From DTU064 sp045588245 (lineage in GTDB: Bacteria > Bacillota > Clostridia > Oscillospirales > CAG-272), in contig JAZNDW010000018.1 of NCBI GenBank assembly GCA_045588245.1, positions 62,001 through 126,000 on the forward strand: a stretch of 64,000 bases of DNA, given 5' to 3'. Position numbers and translations under genes: made by a program. The notes under the pieces were generated by a model that was not told the DNA's origin, did no database searches, and was given only the letters and a program-made list of their open reading frames with translations. This document shows, piece after piece, positions 30,475-37,978 of this stretch; position 1 is the first letter of the stretch, and each line of letters starts with the position of its first letter.

Positions 30475-31794
30475 TTAGTGTCTGCCGCCGCCCCAATCGA
30501 ACGAGGGCTCTTCATATTTGTTCGTTGCCTCTCCGAGGATCTCTATCTGCTTTGCCTTTTCCTTAGCCCAATGCTCGGCATAAGAGCCTGACCATACCTT
30601 TACAACGAATGATCCGCATTTTTCAAAAGCGGTGTCGGGAATATCGATTACGGTATCGGGAATGGTAACGGATTCAAGGCCCTTACATCCGGAGAAGATA
30701 GACATCTGAAGCTCCGTTACAAGTGTGGGGATCGTAATATTGGCAAGGGAGGTGCACTCCATGAATGCGCCGACACCAATGTGGGTGATGCCCTCGTGGA
30801 GCGTAAGGTTTTCCAAAGATGTACATTCTTTGAACGCCTGCTTGGAGATCTCTGTCACGCCTTCGGGAATCGTAACAGTTTTCAACGCGAAGCAATCGGA
30901 GAACGCTGCCTCTCCGATATATGTAAGCAAGGAGGGAAGATCGCACGTTTCAAGGCTGCTGCAATAAATGAACGCGCTGTTGCCAATGGATGTAACAGAT
31001 TCGGGAATCGTGACCGTAGTTAAGGAGCTGCATCCGTAGAAAGTGCTGTCCTTGATCTCGGTGATGCCGGAAGGAATCGTGACTTCGGTAAGTGACGTAC
31101 ATTCAGCGAAAGCGCTGCCGCCGATTGCAGTTACGGTTGAGGGGATCTCAAATCCTGTGAAAGAAGAGCATCTGTTGAATGCATAGTCACCGATGGTAGT
31201 GATGACACCCTTTACGTTGAGCGTTGTGAGAGCTGTGCATTCCCAGAAAAGACTTCCGGAAACCTCCGTGATCTGCGAGGGGAGCGTTACTGTCGTAAGC
31301 GCGTTGCAGCCTTCGAAAACACCCTTGCCGAGAGTCGTTAAAGATTCGGGGAGCGTTACACTTGTAAGCGACGTGCACCCCTGAAAAGCACTGCCGCCAA
31401 CGGACGTAACGCCTTCGGGAACGACGACGGAGGTCAACGCTTTACATCCGAGGAATGCATTTTCGCCGATCTCTTTAATGCCTGCACCGAATACGACTTC
31501 CTGCAGACTGTCACAAGCTCTGAATGCGCCGGCACCGATCTTCGTTATGCTGTCGGGAAGTGTGATCTTCGTGATAGCTTCCTCACGGAATGCGGCTTCA
31601 GCTATCTCGGTTACGGGGACGCCGTCATATTCGGCAGAAATCTCAACCTCAAGCTTATCGCCGACATATTCCGTTACGATAGCGTGGTCGCCGGATACGG
31701 TATATCTAACTCCAAAAGTGCCGCCATTACCGCAAGATGTAAGCACTGCGAGCATCATTACAACTACACACAAAATCAAAAAATACTTTTTCAA
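30475..31794 (-). CDS. BspA-like leucine-rich-repeat lipoprotein
   Basis: 439 aa from a TTG start at 31794 (KKYFLILCVVVMMLAVLTSC follows), giving a clean lipobox with Cys21; the in-frame upstream TTG at 31818 would add eight charged residues and has no ribosome site. After a short domain come about fourteen 23-residue TpLRR/BspA repeats of the form ITxIGxxAFxxCTSLTxVTIPEGVT. The C-terminus has VWSGSYAEHWAKEKAKQIEIL, the standard end-cap of LRR_5 proteins, and GGGRH. BspA-type proteins mediate surface adhesion and protein binding. Exposed on the cell surface through its lipid anchor. Confidence 0.9.
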   Translation of the reverse strand: MKKYFLILCVVVMMLAVLTSCGNGGTFGVRYTVSGDHAIVTEYVGDKLEVEISAEYDGVPVTEIAEAAFREEAITKITLPDSITKIGAGAFRACDSLQEVVFGAGIKEIGENAFLGCKALTSVVVPEGVTSVGGSAFQGCTSLTSVTLPESLTTLGKGVFEGCNALTTVTLPSQITEVSGSLFWECTALTTLNVKGVITTIGDYAFNRCSSFTGFEIPSTVTAIGGSAFAECTSLTEVTIPSGITEIKDSTFYGCSSLTTVTIPESVTSIGNSAFIYCSSLETCDLPSLLTYIGEAAFSDCFALKTVTIPEGVTEISKQAFKECTSLENLTLHEGITHIGVGAFMECTSLANITIPTLVTELQMSIFSGCKGLESVTIPDTVIDIPDTAFEKCGSFVVKVWSGSYAEHWAKEKAKQIEILGEATNKYEEPSFDWGGGRH

Positions 31795-31874
31795 TTCTTT
31801 TTCCGTCCTTATATTCAATAGTTTTCAAAAAACAGCTCCGCCACAGCGGAGAAATTTTTACATACGCAATTTTT

Positions 31875-31903
31875 AGTATAGCAAATCAGCGCTTCTTTTT
31901 CAA
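31875..31903 (-). promoter_or_regulatory. Promoter of the LRR lipoprotein gene
   Basis: Minus strand: TTGAAA (31903-31898), 17 nt, TATACT (31880-31875). Leader about 75 nt. Confidence 0.65.
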
Positions 31904-31970
31904 GGCAGTGCATCAAAATTTACAGCCCGTTAAATATTTTGCGTTCACAGCCGCACAAAAGAGAAAAAAC

Positions 31971-31998
31971 TTGATTTATTTTTTTCGCGTGGTACAAT
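31971..31998 (+). promoter_or_regulatory. Promoter of the DUF6472-murD unit
   Basis: TTGATT at 31971-31976, 16 nt, TACAAT at 31993-31998 with TGG before the -10. Confidence 0.65.
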
Positions 31999-32057
31999 AT
32001 AGTTGTGTTTTTATAACATAATCGACCAAGACGACATAACATAGATAAAAGGAATAT

Positions 32058-32261
32058 ATGGAAAAGAAAAAAACGACGAGAAAGCGCGTCAGCCGTTGTG
32101 AGGACTGCGTTTACTACGATTTTGACGAGCTGACCGAGGATTATTCATGCCAGATGTCGCTCGACGAGGATGAAATGGAGCATTTTTTGCGCCGCACCTT
32201 CTCCGACTGCCCCTATTATAAATTCTACGACGAATATAAAAGCGTTCAAAAGCAAAATTAA
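32058..32261 (+). CDS. DUF6472 small cysteine-rich protein
   Basis: 67 aa: a basic N-terminus (MEKKKTTRKRVSR), then RCEDCVYYDFDE, YSCQMSLDEDEMEHFL and DCPYYKFYDEY. Cys14, Cys17, Cys31 and Cys51 could bind zinc. The layout matches the Clostridia family DUF6472 of unknown function. AAAGGAA precedes the ATG. It lies 17 nt before murD and probably shares its message. Confidence 0.8.
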   Translation: MEKKKTTRKRVSRCEDCVYYDFDELTEDYSCQMSLDEDEMEHFLRRTFSDCPYYKFYDEYKSVQKQN

Positions 32262-32278
32262 CAAAAGGAATCATTTAT

Positions 32279-33712
32279 ATGACATATACGGGAAAACAGC
32301 TCCTCGAAAAATGCCGCGCTCAAGAAAAAGGCGGTGCCACAGTGCTCGGCTTCGGCATATCCAACGTTCCGCTGACTGATTTTTTACTCCGCGAGGGCAT
32401 AAGTGTCACCGTCCGTGACGGCAAACCGCGCGAAAAGATCGCGGAGCTATGTAACGTTGACGAATACGAAGCTCGCGGCGTCCGTTTTATCTTCGGGGAC
32501 GCTTATCTAAACAATATCGAATCGGGCGTTCTGTTCCGCACGCCCGGCATACGTCCCGACGCGCCCGGCATCGCCGATGCCGTAGCACGCGGAGCGACGC
32601 TCAGCAGCGAAATGGAGCTTTTCTATGCACTCTCCCCGGCTCACAAGATCGCCATCACAGGCAGCGACGGCAAAACGACAACGACGACGCTGACGCATCT
32701 GCTGCTCACGGAAGCTTTCGCCGACACCGATACCGTGATCGGGCTCGGCGGCAATATCGGCGCACCTCTTTTGCCTCGCGTTTATGAGCTTGGAGAGAAC
32801 GATTACGCCGTAACGGAGCTGTCAAGCTTTCAACTTATGACGATGCCGACGCCTCCCGAGGTCGCCGTCATCACAAACATTACGCCCAACCACCTGAATT
32901 GGCACGTTGACATGGACGAATACATATCGGCGAAGTTCCGCATCATCGGCGACGGCTGCCGCCGCGCCGTGCTAAATTACAATAACGAGCAAACGCGACG
33001 TGCCGCCCGACTCACGAAGGCGAACGTGACATTTTTCTCATCCGTCCCGATTCCCGACAGCATCAGCGACGCCGTTTATCTTCGCGGTGACGACGTCGTA
33101 CTTCGCCATGACGGCGAGGAAGCCGTGATACTTGACCGCCGCGCCATTAAGCTGCCCGGTCTTCACAACGTCGAAAATTACATGGCCGCCATCGCCGCCG
33201 TTTCCGATTTCGTGCCGACAGACAGGCTTCGCACCGTTGCCGACCGCGTTGCACGCACCTTCGGCGGTGTACCGCACCGCCTTGAATTTGTTCGGGAATT
33301 TAACGGCATCCGTGCCTATAACGGCAGCATAGATTCAACTCCGACGCGAACTGCCGCGGCGCTTTCGGCACTCCCCGAGCGAAAGATCTCCCTCATCGTT
33401 GGCGGTTACGATAAGCAGATACCAATGGAGCCGCTCGCCGATGCCATCATCGCGCACGGCGGTATTCTCTCCGTGACCGTTACGGGTGCTGTTTCGGAGC
33501 TTATCAAGTCCGTATTCGATAGTAGAGCCGACGAGATGCCCGAATACACCGTCATCCCCGATTTTGACGGTGCCGTCCGCCACGCCGCCGAACGAGCCGC
33601 CGTGCTCGGCGCCGACACGCTCCTGCTCTCGCCCGCCTGCGCGAGCTTTGACCGTTTCCGCAACTTTGAAGAGCGAGGCGAGCATTACAAAGCATTGATC
33701 AATAGCCTTTAA
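32279..33712 (+). CDS. murD: UDP-N-acetylmuramoyl-L-alanine--D-glutamate ligase
   Basis: 477 aa. Adds D-glutamate to UDP-MurNAc-L-Ala in cytoplasmic peptidoglycan synthesis. Domain 1: GGATVLGFGISNVPLTDFLL; domain 2: ATP loop AITGSDGKTTTTTLTHLLL, TELSSFQLMTM, VAVITNITPNHLNWHVDMDEYISAK; domain 3: GVPHRLEFVREFNGIRAYNGSIDSTPTRT, LIVGGYDKQIPMEPLA and LLSPACASFDRFRNFEERGEHY. The usual NDSKATN stretch reads YNGSIDSTPTRT, a clear variation. The C-terminal SPACASFDxFxNFExRG confirms MurD rather than MurC, MurE or MurF. Confidence 0.95.
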   Translation: MTYTGKQLLEKCRAQEKGGATVLGFGISNVPLTDFLLREGISVTVRDGKPREKIAELCNVDEYEARGVRFIFGDAYLNNIESGVLFRTPGIRPDAPGIADAVARGATLSSEMELFYALSPAHKIAITGSDGKTTTTTLTHLLLTEAFADTDTVIGLGGNIGAPLLPRVYELGENDYAVTELSSFQLMTMPTPPEVAVITNITPNHLNWHVDMDEYISAKFRIIGDGCRRAVLNYNNEQTRRAARLTKANVTFFSSVPIPDSISDAVYLRGDDVVLRHDGEEAVILDRRAIKLPGLHNVENYMAAIAAVSDFVPTDRLRTVADRVARTFGGVPHRLEFVREFNGIRAYNGSIDSTPTRTAAALSALPERKISLIVGGYDKQIPMEPLADAIIAHGGILSVTVTGAVSELIKSVFDSRADEMPEYTVIPDFDGAVRHAAERAAVLGADTLLLSPACASFDRFRNFEERGEHYKALINSL

Positions 33713-33726
33713 TTATGTTTTGCATA

Positions 33727-33755
33727 TTGTTTTATGTAAAAATTTGGTGTAAAAT
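33727..33755 (+). promoter_or_regulatory. Promoter of the 186-aa membrane protein gene
   Basis: TTGTTT at 33727-33732, 17 nt, TAAAAT at 33750-33755. Confidence 0.65.
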
Positions 33756-33791
33756 ATATTAAAAGCGAATTTTATATAGGTAGGTTCAAAA

Positions 33792-34352
33792 ATGTCAGGA
33801 ATCGAAGCCCTTCACAAAGAAACAAAACTTCACCGACTCGGCAGAGCGGCACTTTGGCTCATCGGATTTATCCTTATTAGACTGCTCATAAATAATGCCG
33901 TCGGATTCTGTATCGACAGAGAATCCGTTATGGCATCGACACAGACCAACATTCCAAAGGTCGGCTCCACCGTTTCCGCACTTTGTGGAGATACTCCCGT
34001 GCTCGGATTTCTGATCAACGTCGGCGACGTTGCAATGAAGTTTTTATATCCTGCCGTTATGTCGTTATCTTTCATTTGGTTTGGCTGGAACATCGCAGCC
34101 TGGCTTCCTTATGCCGGCTATGCCATCGCCGCCGCCGTTTATTACACCGTAGGAGTTCAGTCTATCTCCGGTAATAACGTCGGTCTTAACGGACTTCCCC
34201 TTTACGTTCTCATACCCGCCATCGGTATGGCTGCGGGGCTGATCATTCAGCTTTTATATAACAAGCTCGCTCACAAGGAATGGTTTTACAGCTACGTTGA
34301 GCCTTGCTTCGATCCGAATGCCCCGACAACAGATAACGAAGACGAAGAATAA
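33792..34352 (+). CDS. Membrane protein of unknown function
   Basis: 186 aa, not recognised. Four hydrophobic segments about 19-36 (RAALWLIGFILIRLLINNAV), 68-84, 88-112 (LSFIWFGWNIAAWLPYAGYAIAAAVYY) and 130-152 (LPLYVLIPAIGMAAGLIIQLL), with a loop rich in Ser/Thr after the first. The C-terminus is acidic (DNEDEE) and probably cytoplasmic. Own promoter and terminator; no operon partner. Confidence 0.75.
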   Translation: MSGIEALHKETKLHRLGRAALWLIGFILIRLLINNAVGFCIDRESVMASTQTNIPKVGSTVSALCGDTPVLGFLINVGDVAMKFLYPAVMSLSFIWFGWNIAAWLPYAGYAIAAAVYYTVGVQSISGNNVGLNGLPLYVLIPAIGMAAGLIIQLLYNKLAHKEWFYSYVEPCFDPNAPTTDNEDEE

Positions 34353-34365
34353 GCCGTCATTACCG

Positions 34366-34395
34366 TCCCCGACAGATTTGTCGGGGATTTTTTTG
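34366..34395 (+). terminator. Terminator after the membrane protein gene
   Basis: TCCCCGACA (34366-34374) with TGTCGGGGA (34379-34387), then TTTTTTT. Confidence 0.95.
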
Positions 34396-34438
34396 CAAAA
34401 AAAATCTTCTCTTCATGCAATTTTTTGCGATTTTTATA

Positions 34439-34467
34439 TTTATTTTCGCTAACCTTTGTGATAAAAT
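34439..34467 (+). promoter_or_regulatory. Extended -10 promoter of typA
   Basis: TGATAAAAT (TAAAAT at 34462-34467) with a weak -35 TTTATT at 34439-34444, 17 nt apart. Confidence 0.5.
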
Positions 34468-34502
34468 AGATAGCTGTTGGTAATTTTATTTTTGAAAATT
34501 TT

Positions 34503-34520
34503 AATGCCGCCGTTGCGGCA
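34503..34520 (+). promoter_or_regulatory. Hairpin directly before the typA ribosome site
   Basis: ATGCCGC-CGTT-GCGGCAT, a perfect 7-bp stem ending one base before TGGAGG. Could modulate initiation at the TTG start. Confidence 0.5.
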
Positions 34521-34533
34521 TGGAGGTATAACT

Positions 34534-36363
34534 TTGAAGAGAGAAGATTTAAGAAACGTCGCCATAATCGCGCACGTTGACCTCGGTAAGACTACCCTTG
34601 TCGACGAAATGCTCAAGCAGTGCGGCGAATATCACGATAAACAGCAGGTAACCGAACGCGTTATGGACTCAGGAGACCTTGAGCGCGAGCGCGGAATCAC
34701 TATCCTTGCAAAAAACACGTCCGTACTTTATAACGGCGTAAAAATAAACATCATCGACACTCCCGGTCACGCCGACTTTGGCGGCGAGGTTGAACGCATA
34801 CTCAAAATGGTTAACGGCGTTATCCTCCTCGTTGACGCGGCGGAAGGACCTATGCCGCAGACGCGCTTCGTTCTCGGACGCGCCATGGAGCTCGGCCACC
34901 GCGTCATCGTCGTTATCAACAAGATCGACCGTCCCGACGCGAGAATCGAAGAGGTTGAGGAAGAGGTCCTTGAGCTGTTGCTTGACCTCAACGCAACGAC
35001 AGATCAGTTTGAGTCTCCCATGATATTCTGCTCGGGCAGAGCGGGCACCGCTTCCCTTTCGCCCTACGAAGAAGGTCACGACTTAAAGCCCCTTTTCAAC
35101 ACGATCCTTGACTATATGCCCGCCCCCGAGGGCGACGCGGACGGTGAGCTTCAGATGCTCATTTCCAACATCGACTATAACGAGTACGTCGGACGCATCG
35201 GCATCGGACGAATCGAGCGCGGCTCAATCAAGGTGGGACAGAACGTTTCCATCGTCAACTATCACACACCGGACGCACCTGCCAAAAAGACCACCGTCGT
35301 TTCCCTTTATCAGTTTGACGGACTTTCCCGTGCGCCCGTTAACGAGGCTCACGTCGGCGACATTATCTGCTTCTCCGGAGCCGCCGACATCACCATCGGC
35401 GATACGCTTACGTCTCCTGCGTGCCCCGAGCCGCTACAGTTCGTCAAGATCAGCGAGCCCACGATCGAGATGACCTTCTCCGTCAATGACAGCCCGTTTG
35501 CAGGACGTGAGGGCAAATACGTCACATCCCGTCAGCTCCGTGCTCGACTTTACAAAGAAACGCTCCGCGACGTTTCGCTTCGCGTTTCGGACGGCGAAAC
35601 GACGGACAGCTTCTCCGTCGCAGGACGCGGCGAAATGCATCTTTCCATTCTCATCGAAACGATGCGCCGCGAAGGCTACGAGCTGACCTGCTCGATGCCT
35701 CACGTTCTCTATCGTGAAATAGACGGTGTGAGATGCGAGCCGATGGAGCGCGTTTCCATCGACGTGCCCGAGTCTTCAGTCGGCGTCGTTATCGAAAAGC
35801 TCGGTGCACGCCGCGGCGAGCTGCTTGAAATGAACCTCTCAGGCTCGCGCATGAAGATCGAATATTCTATCCCGTCACGCTGCCTTTTCGGCTACAGAAA
35901 CGAATTTCTGACCGACACCTGCGGCGAGGGTATCCTCAACACCCTCTTTGACGGCTATCAGCCCTACAAGGGCGACATCACGCTCCGCTACACAGGCTCT
36001 CTCGTTGCATCCGAAACGGGCGAGGCTACGTCGTACGGCCTTTACAACGCGCAGGACAGAGGCGCCCTCTTCATCGGCACAGGCACAGACGTATACGAGG
36101 GTATGCTCGTCGGCGAATGTCCGAAGATGGAAAACATCGCCGTCAACGTCTGCAAGAAGAAGCATCTTACCTCTATCCGCTCAACGGGCGCGGATGAGGC
36201 TCTCCGTCTGACGCCGCCGAAGATCCTGTCACTTGAGCAAGCGATCGAATTTATCGCCGACGACGAGCTCATCGAGGTAACACCGAAGTCGCTCCGACTC
36301 CGCAAGCGTATCCTTGACACAACTCTCCGTCTTAAGGCTGAATCAAAGCTGAAAAACAAATAA
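34534..36363 (+). CDS. typA: Translational GTPase TypA/BipA
   Basis: 609 aa from a TTG start at 34534 with GGAGG 7 nt upstream; the in-frame ATG at 34477 lies near the promoter -10 and has no ribosome site. Ribosome-associated GTPase for assembly and stress growth. Motifs: G1 AHVDLGKTTL (residues 13-22), G2 RGITILAKNTS, G3 DTPGHADFGGEVER, G4 NKIDRPDAR, G5 SGRAG; then EF-G-like domains II, III and V and the BipA-specific C-terminus. The P-loop has Leu17 (CTC, 34582-34584) where nearly all TypA have His (DHGKT); EF-G has Ala there, so function may persist. Confidence 0.95.
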   Translation: MKREDLRNVAIIAHVDLGKTTLVDEMLKQCGEYHDKQQVTERVMDSGDLERERGITILAKNTSVLYNGVKINIIDTPGHADFGGEVERILKMVNGVILLVDAAEGPMPQTRFVLGRAMELGHRVIVVINKIDRPDARIEEVEEEVLELLLDLNATTDQFESPMIFCSGRAGTASLSPYEEGHDLKPLFNTILDYMPAPEGDADGELQMLISNIDYNEYVGRIGIGRIERGSIKVGQNVSIVNYHTPDAPAKKTTVVSLYQFDGLSRAPVNEAHVGDIICFSGAADITIGDTLTSPACPEPLQFVKISEPTIEMTFSVNDSPFAGREGKYVTSRQLRARLYKETLRDVSLRVSDGETTDSFSVAGRGEMHLSILIETMRREGYELTCSMPHVLYREIDGVRCEPMERVSIDVPESSVGVVIEKLGARRGELLEMNLSGSRMKIEYSIPSRCLFGYRNEFLTDTCGEGILNTLFDGYQPYKGDITLRYTGSLVASETGEATSYGLYNAQDRGALFIGTGTDVYEGMLVGECPKMENIAVNVCKKKHLTSIRSTGADEALRLTPPKILSLEQAIEFIADDELIEVTPKSLRLRKRILDTTLRLKAESKLKNK

Positions 36364-36378
36364 TATCCGAATCATCAC

Positions 36379-36416
36379 ACGAGGGGAAGATTGATTTAAG
36401 CTTCCTCTCGTTTTTT
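36379..36416 (+). terminator. Terminator of typA
   Basis: ACGAGGGGAAG (36379-36389) with CTTCCTCTCGT (36401-36411), one G-T wobble, then TTTTT. Confidence 0.9.
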
Positions 36417-36456
36417 GGCTCCGCCGACACTGCTGTATAAAAACATAATTATGATA

Positions 36457-36485
36457 TTGCATATCGAGGTGTGATATGATAAAAT
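36457..36485 (+). promoter_or_regulatory. Promoter of the 174-aa membrane protein gene
   Basis: TTGCAT at 36457-36462, 17 nt, TAAAAT at 36480-36485 with a TGA extension. Confidence 0.65.
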
Positions 36486-36535
36486 ATATTCGCGGATGTG
36501 CTCTGAGTAACGTTTCCGCAACAAGGAGGACAAAA

Positions 36536-37060
36536 ATGAATTTTCAAAACGCACACGCAACACCGCGGCAGATCGCACAGCAAAAGTATGATTCGGCAAG
36601 AAGCAACCTTTTGCTCATGCTAATCCTCACCGTCGTGAACATCATTCTGCTTTTCACCGGCTCCTCGTCGATGATGCTATTTTCCGCTACCGTCCCTTAT
36701 TTCGCCGTTTCCATCGGAATCTTTATGGAAGATGCCGCCGTCCTTACAGTTTGCTGTATCATTGCCGCCGTTACGATCATCCTTTACCTTTTATCATGGA
36801 TCTTCAGCAAAAAGCAATATGCATGGATACTCTTTGCCCTCATTCTTTTCGTCATCGACACTGTTGCCATGATCGGAATGTATATCTCAGCACAGGATTT
36901 TTCGGGTATACTTGACATCCTTATTCACGCATGGGTGCTTTACTATCTCGTCCTCGGCGTCATAAACGGCAAAAAGCTCAAAAATCTCCCCGAAGACGTC
37001 GAATCGTTCGACAACGACTCCGCAGAAACCGTTTCCCCTTGGGACAACACCGCCGAATAA
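36536..37060 (+). CDS. Membrane protein of unknown function
   Basis: 174 aa from the ATG at 36536 (AGGAGG 8 nt upstream). After a soluble N-terminus (ATPRQIAQQKYDSAR) there are four hydrophobic segments: about 24-43, 48-62, 66-90 and 95-140 in two parts. A short polar tail follows. The layout resembles widespread small four-helix Clostridia membrane proteins without a known role. Not recognised further. Own promoter and a bidirectional terminator. Confidence 0.75.
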   Translation: MNFQNAHATPRQIAQQKYDSARSNLLLMLILTVVNIILLFTGSSSMMLFSATVPYFAVSIGIFMEDAAVLTVCCIIAAVTIILYLLSWIFSKKQYAWILFALILFVIDTVAMIGMYISAQDFSGILDILIHAWVLYYLVLGVINGKKLKNLPEDVESFDNDSAETVSPWDNTAE

Positions 37061-37084
37061 ATCCCAAAATGCACTTTTATAAAC

Positions 37085-37122
37085 AAAAAAATGCTTACAC
37101 ACAGCTGTGTGTAAGCATTTTT
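37085..37122. terminator. Bidirectional terminator between two membrane protein genes
   Basis: Near-perfect palindrome: AAAAAATGCTTACACACAG (37085-37103) and CTGTGTGTAAGCATTTTTT (37104-37122). Confidence 0.9.
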
Positions 37123-37124
37123 TG

Positions 37125-37868
37125 TTAATACGTTTTTACGCGGCGCAATTTGACGACGATCGCGGGCACTCCGTACATCACGAGCCAGACGACACCGATC
37201 AGAAGCGGCAGCGAAATGAGGTACAAGGGATTACCGAGTATGCTCTCGAAGAACGACAGAGGATTGCCCTCGCCCGCACCGTTCAAAAACATGAAACTCG
37301 TATCGAAAATTTTATTGAACATATACACGAAAACGGCAACTGCAAGAAGCGGCAGCATTGCCAATTTCAGCCGACGGAACGACGGTTTATGTCCGCCGAC
37401 GAGCAAAAGCAGCGGGAACAAAAACAGTTCGATATGCACCGTAAAGCTGTGGATATGCATGAATGACGTCGGAGGCAGCGCCGTCCACGACGGGAACAGG
37501 AGCGCTGCTAAAGCGCCCGGCAGGCATATCGCGTAAAGCGCTTCCGCGACAACGTCGTTTTTATGTATCACATACGCCGCAACAACGAAAATGTTTATGC
37601 TGCACAGGTGCAGCGGCAAATATTCCGCGCGCCAGTGATCGGACATTCCGAGCACGATATATTTGGAGATCTCATTCCACAGGATCAACGCGGACAAAAC
37701 GACAAGAAATCTCCTCCGTCCGACGTCCCCGAGCCGACGATACACAATTGACGATACAATGCACACAAGAGCGAACACAAAAAGCCAAATGAGATGCGTC
37801 GTACCGAACGCAGCAAAGCCTTTTCCGTCGGCGATCGTGTGGGTCGTTTCAAAAAAATATTCTTTCAT
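37125..37868 (-). CDS. YwaF/TMEM164 family membrane protein (TIGR02206-like)
   Basis: 247 aa with about seven membrane segments. Hallmarks of the family are seen: the N-terminal GTTHLIWLFVFALVC, SKYIVLGMSDHWRAEYLPLHLCSINIFV (the LPLHLC motif) and SFMHIHSFTVHIELFLFPLLLL. Members are multi-pass proteins of unknown function in Firmicutes; the eukaryotic relative TMEM164 acts on lipids. Here it is monocistronic, with a promoter at 37928-37956. Confidence 0.85.
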   Translation of the reverse strand: MKEYFFETTHTIADGKGFAAFGTTHLIWLFVFALVCIVSSIVYRRLGDVGRRRFLVVLSALILWNEISKYIVLGMSDHWRAEYLPLHLCSINIFVVAAYVIHKNDVVAEALYAICLPGALAALLFPSWTALPPTSFMHIHSFTVHIELFLFPLLLLVGGHKPSFRRLKLAMLPLLAVAVFVYMFNKIFDTSFMFLNGAGEGNPLSFFESILGNPLYLISLPLLIGVVWLVMYGVPAIVVKLRRVKTY

Positions 37869-37927
37869 GCCCCGTCTCCGTTTACAAGATATTTGTCAGT
37901 TCCGACAATCAAAGTTTGTCGGCTAAC

Positions 37928-37956
37928 AGTATATCACAAACACAGACAAAAATAAA
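37928..37956 (-). promoter_or_regulatory. Promoter of the YwaF-like gene
   Basis: Minus strand: weak TTTATT (37956-37951), 17 nt, TATACT (37933-37928) with TGA before the -10. Confidence 0.5.
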
Positions 37957-37978
37957 CCTTTATTTGCTTAACATTTTT

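Noticed and set aside
31794..31818. Earlier TTG at 31818 as the start of the LRR lipoprotein
   Set aside because: Would place charged residues before the lipobox and lacks a ribosome site; the TTG at 31794 gives a normal lipoprotein signal.
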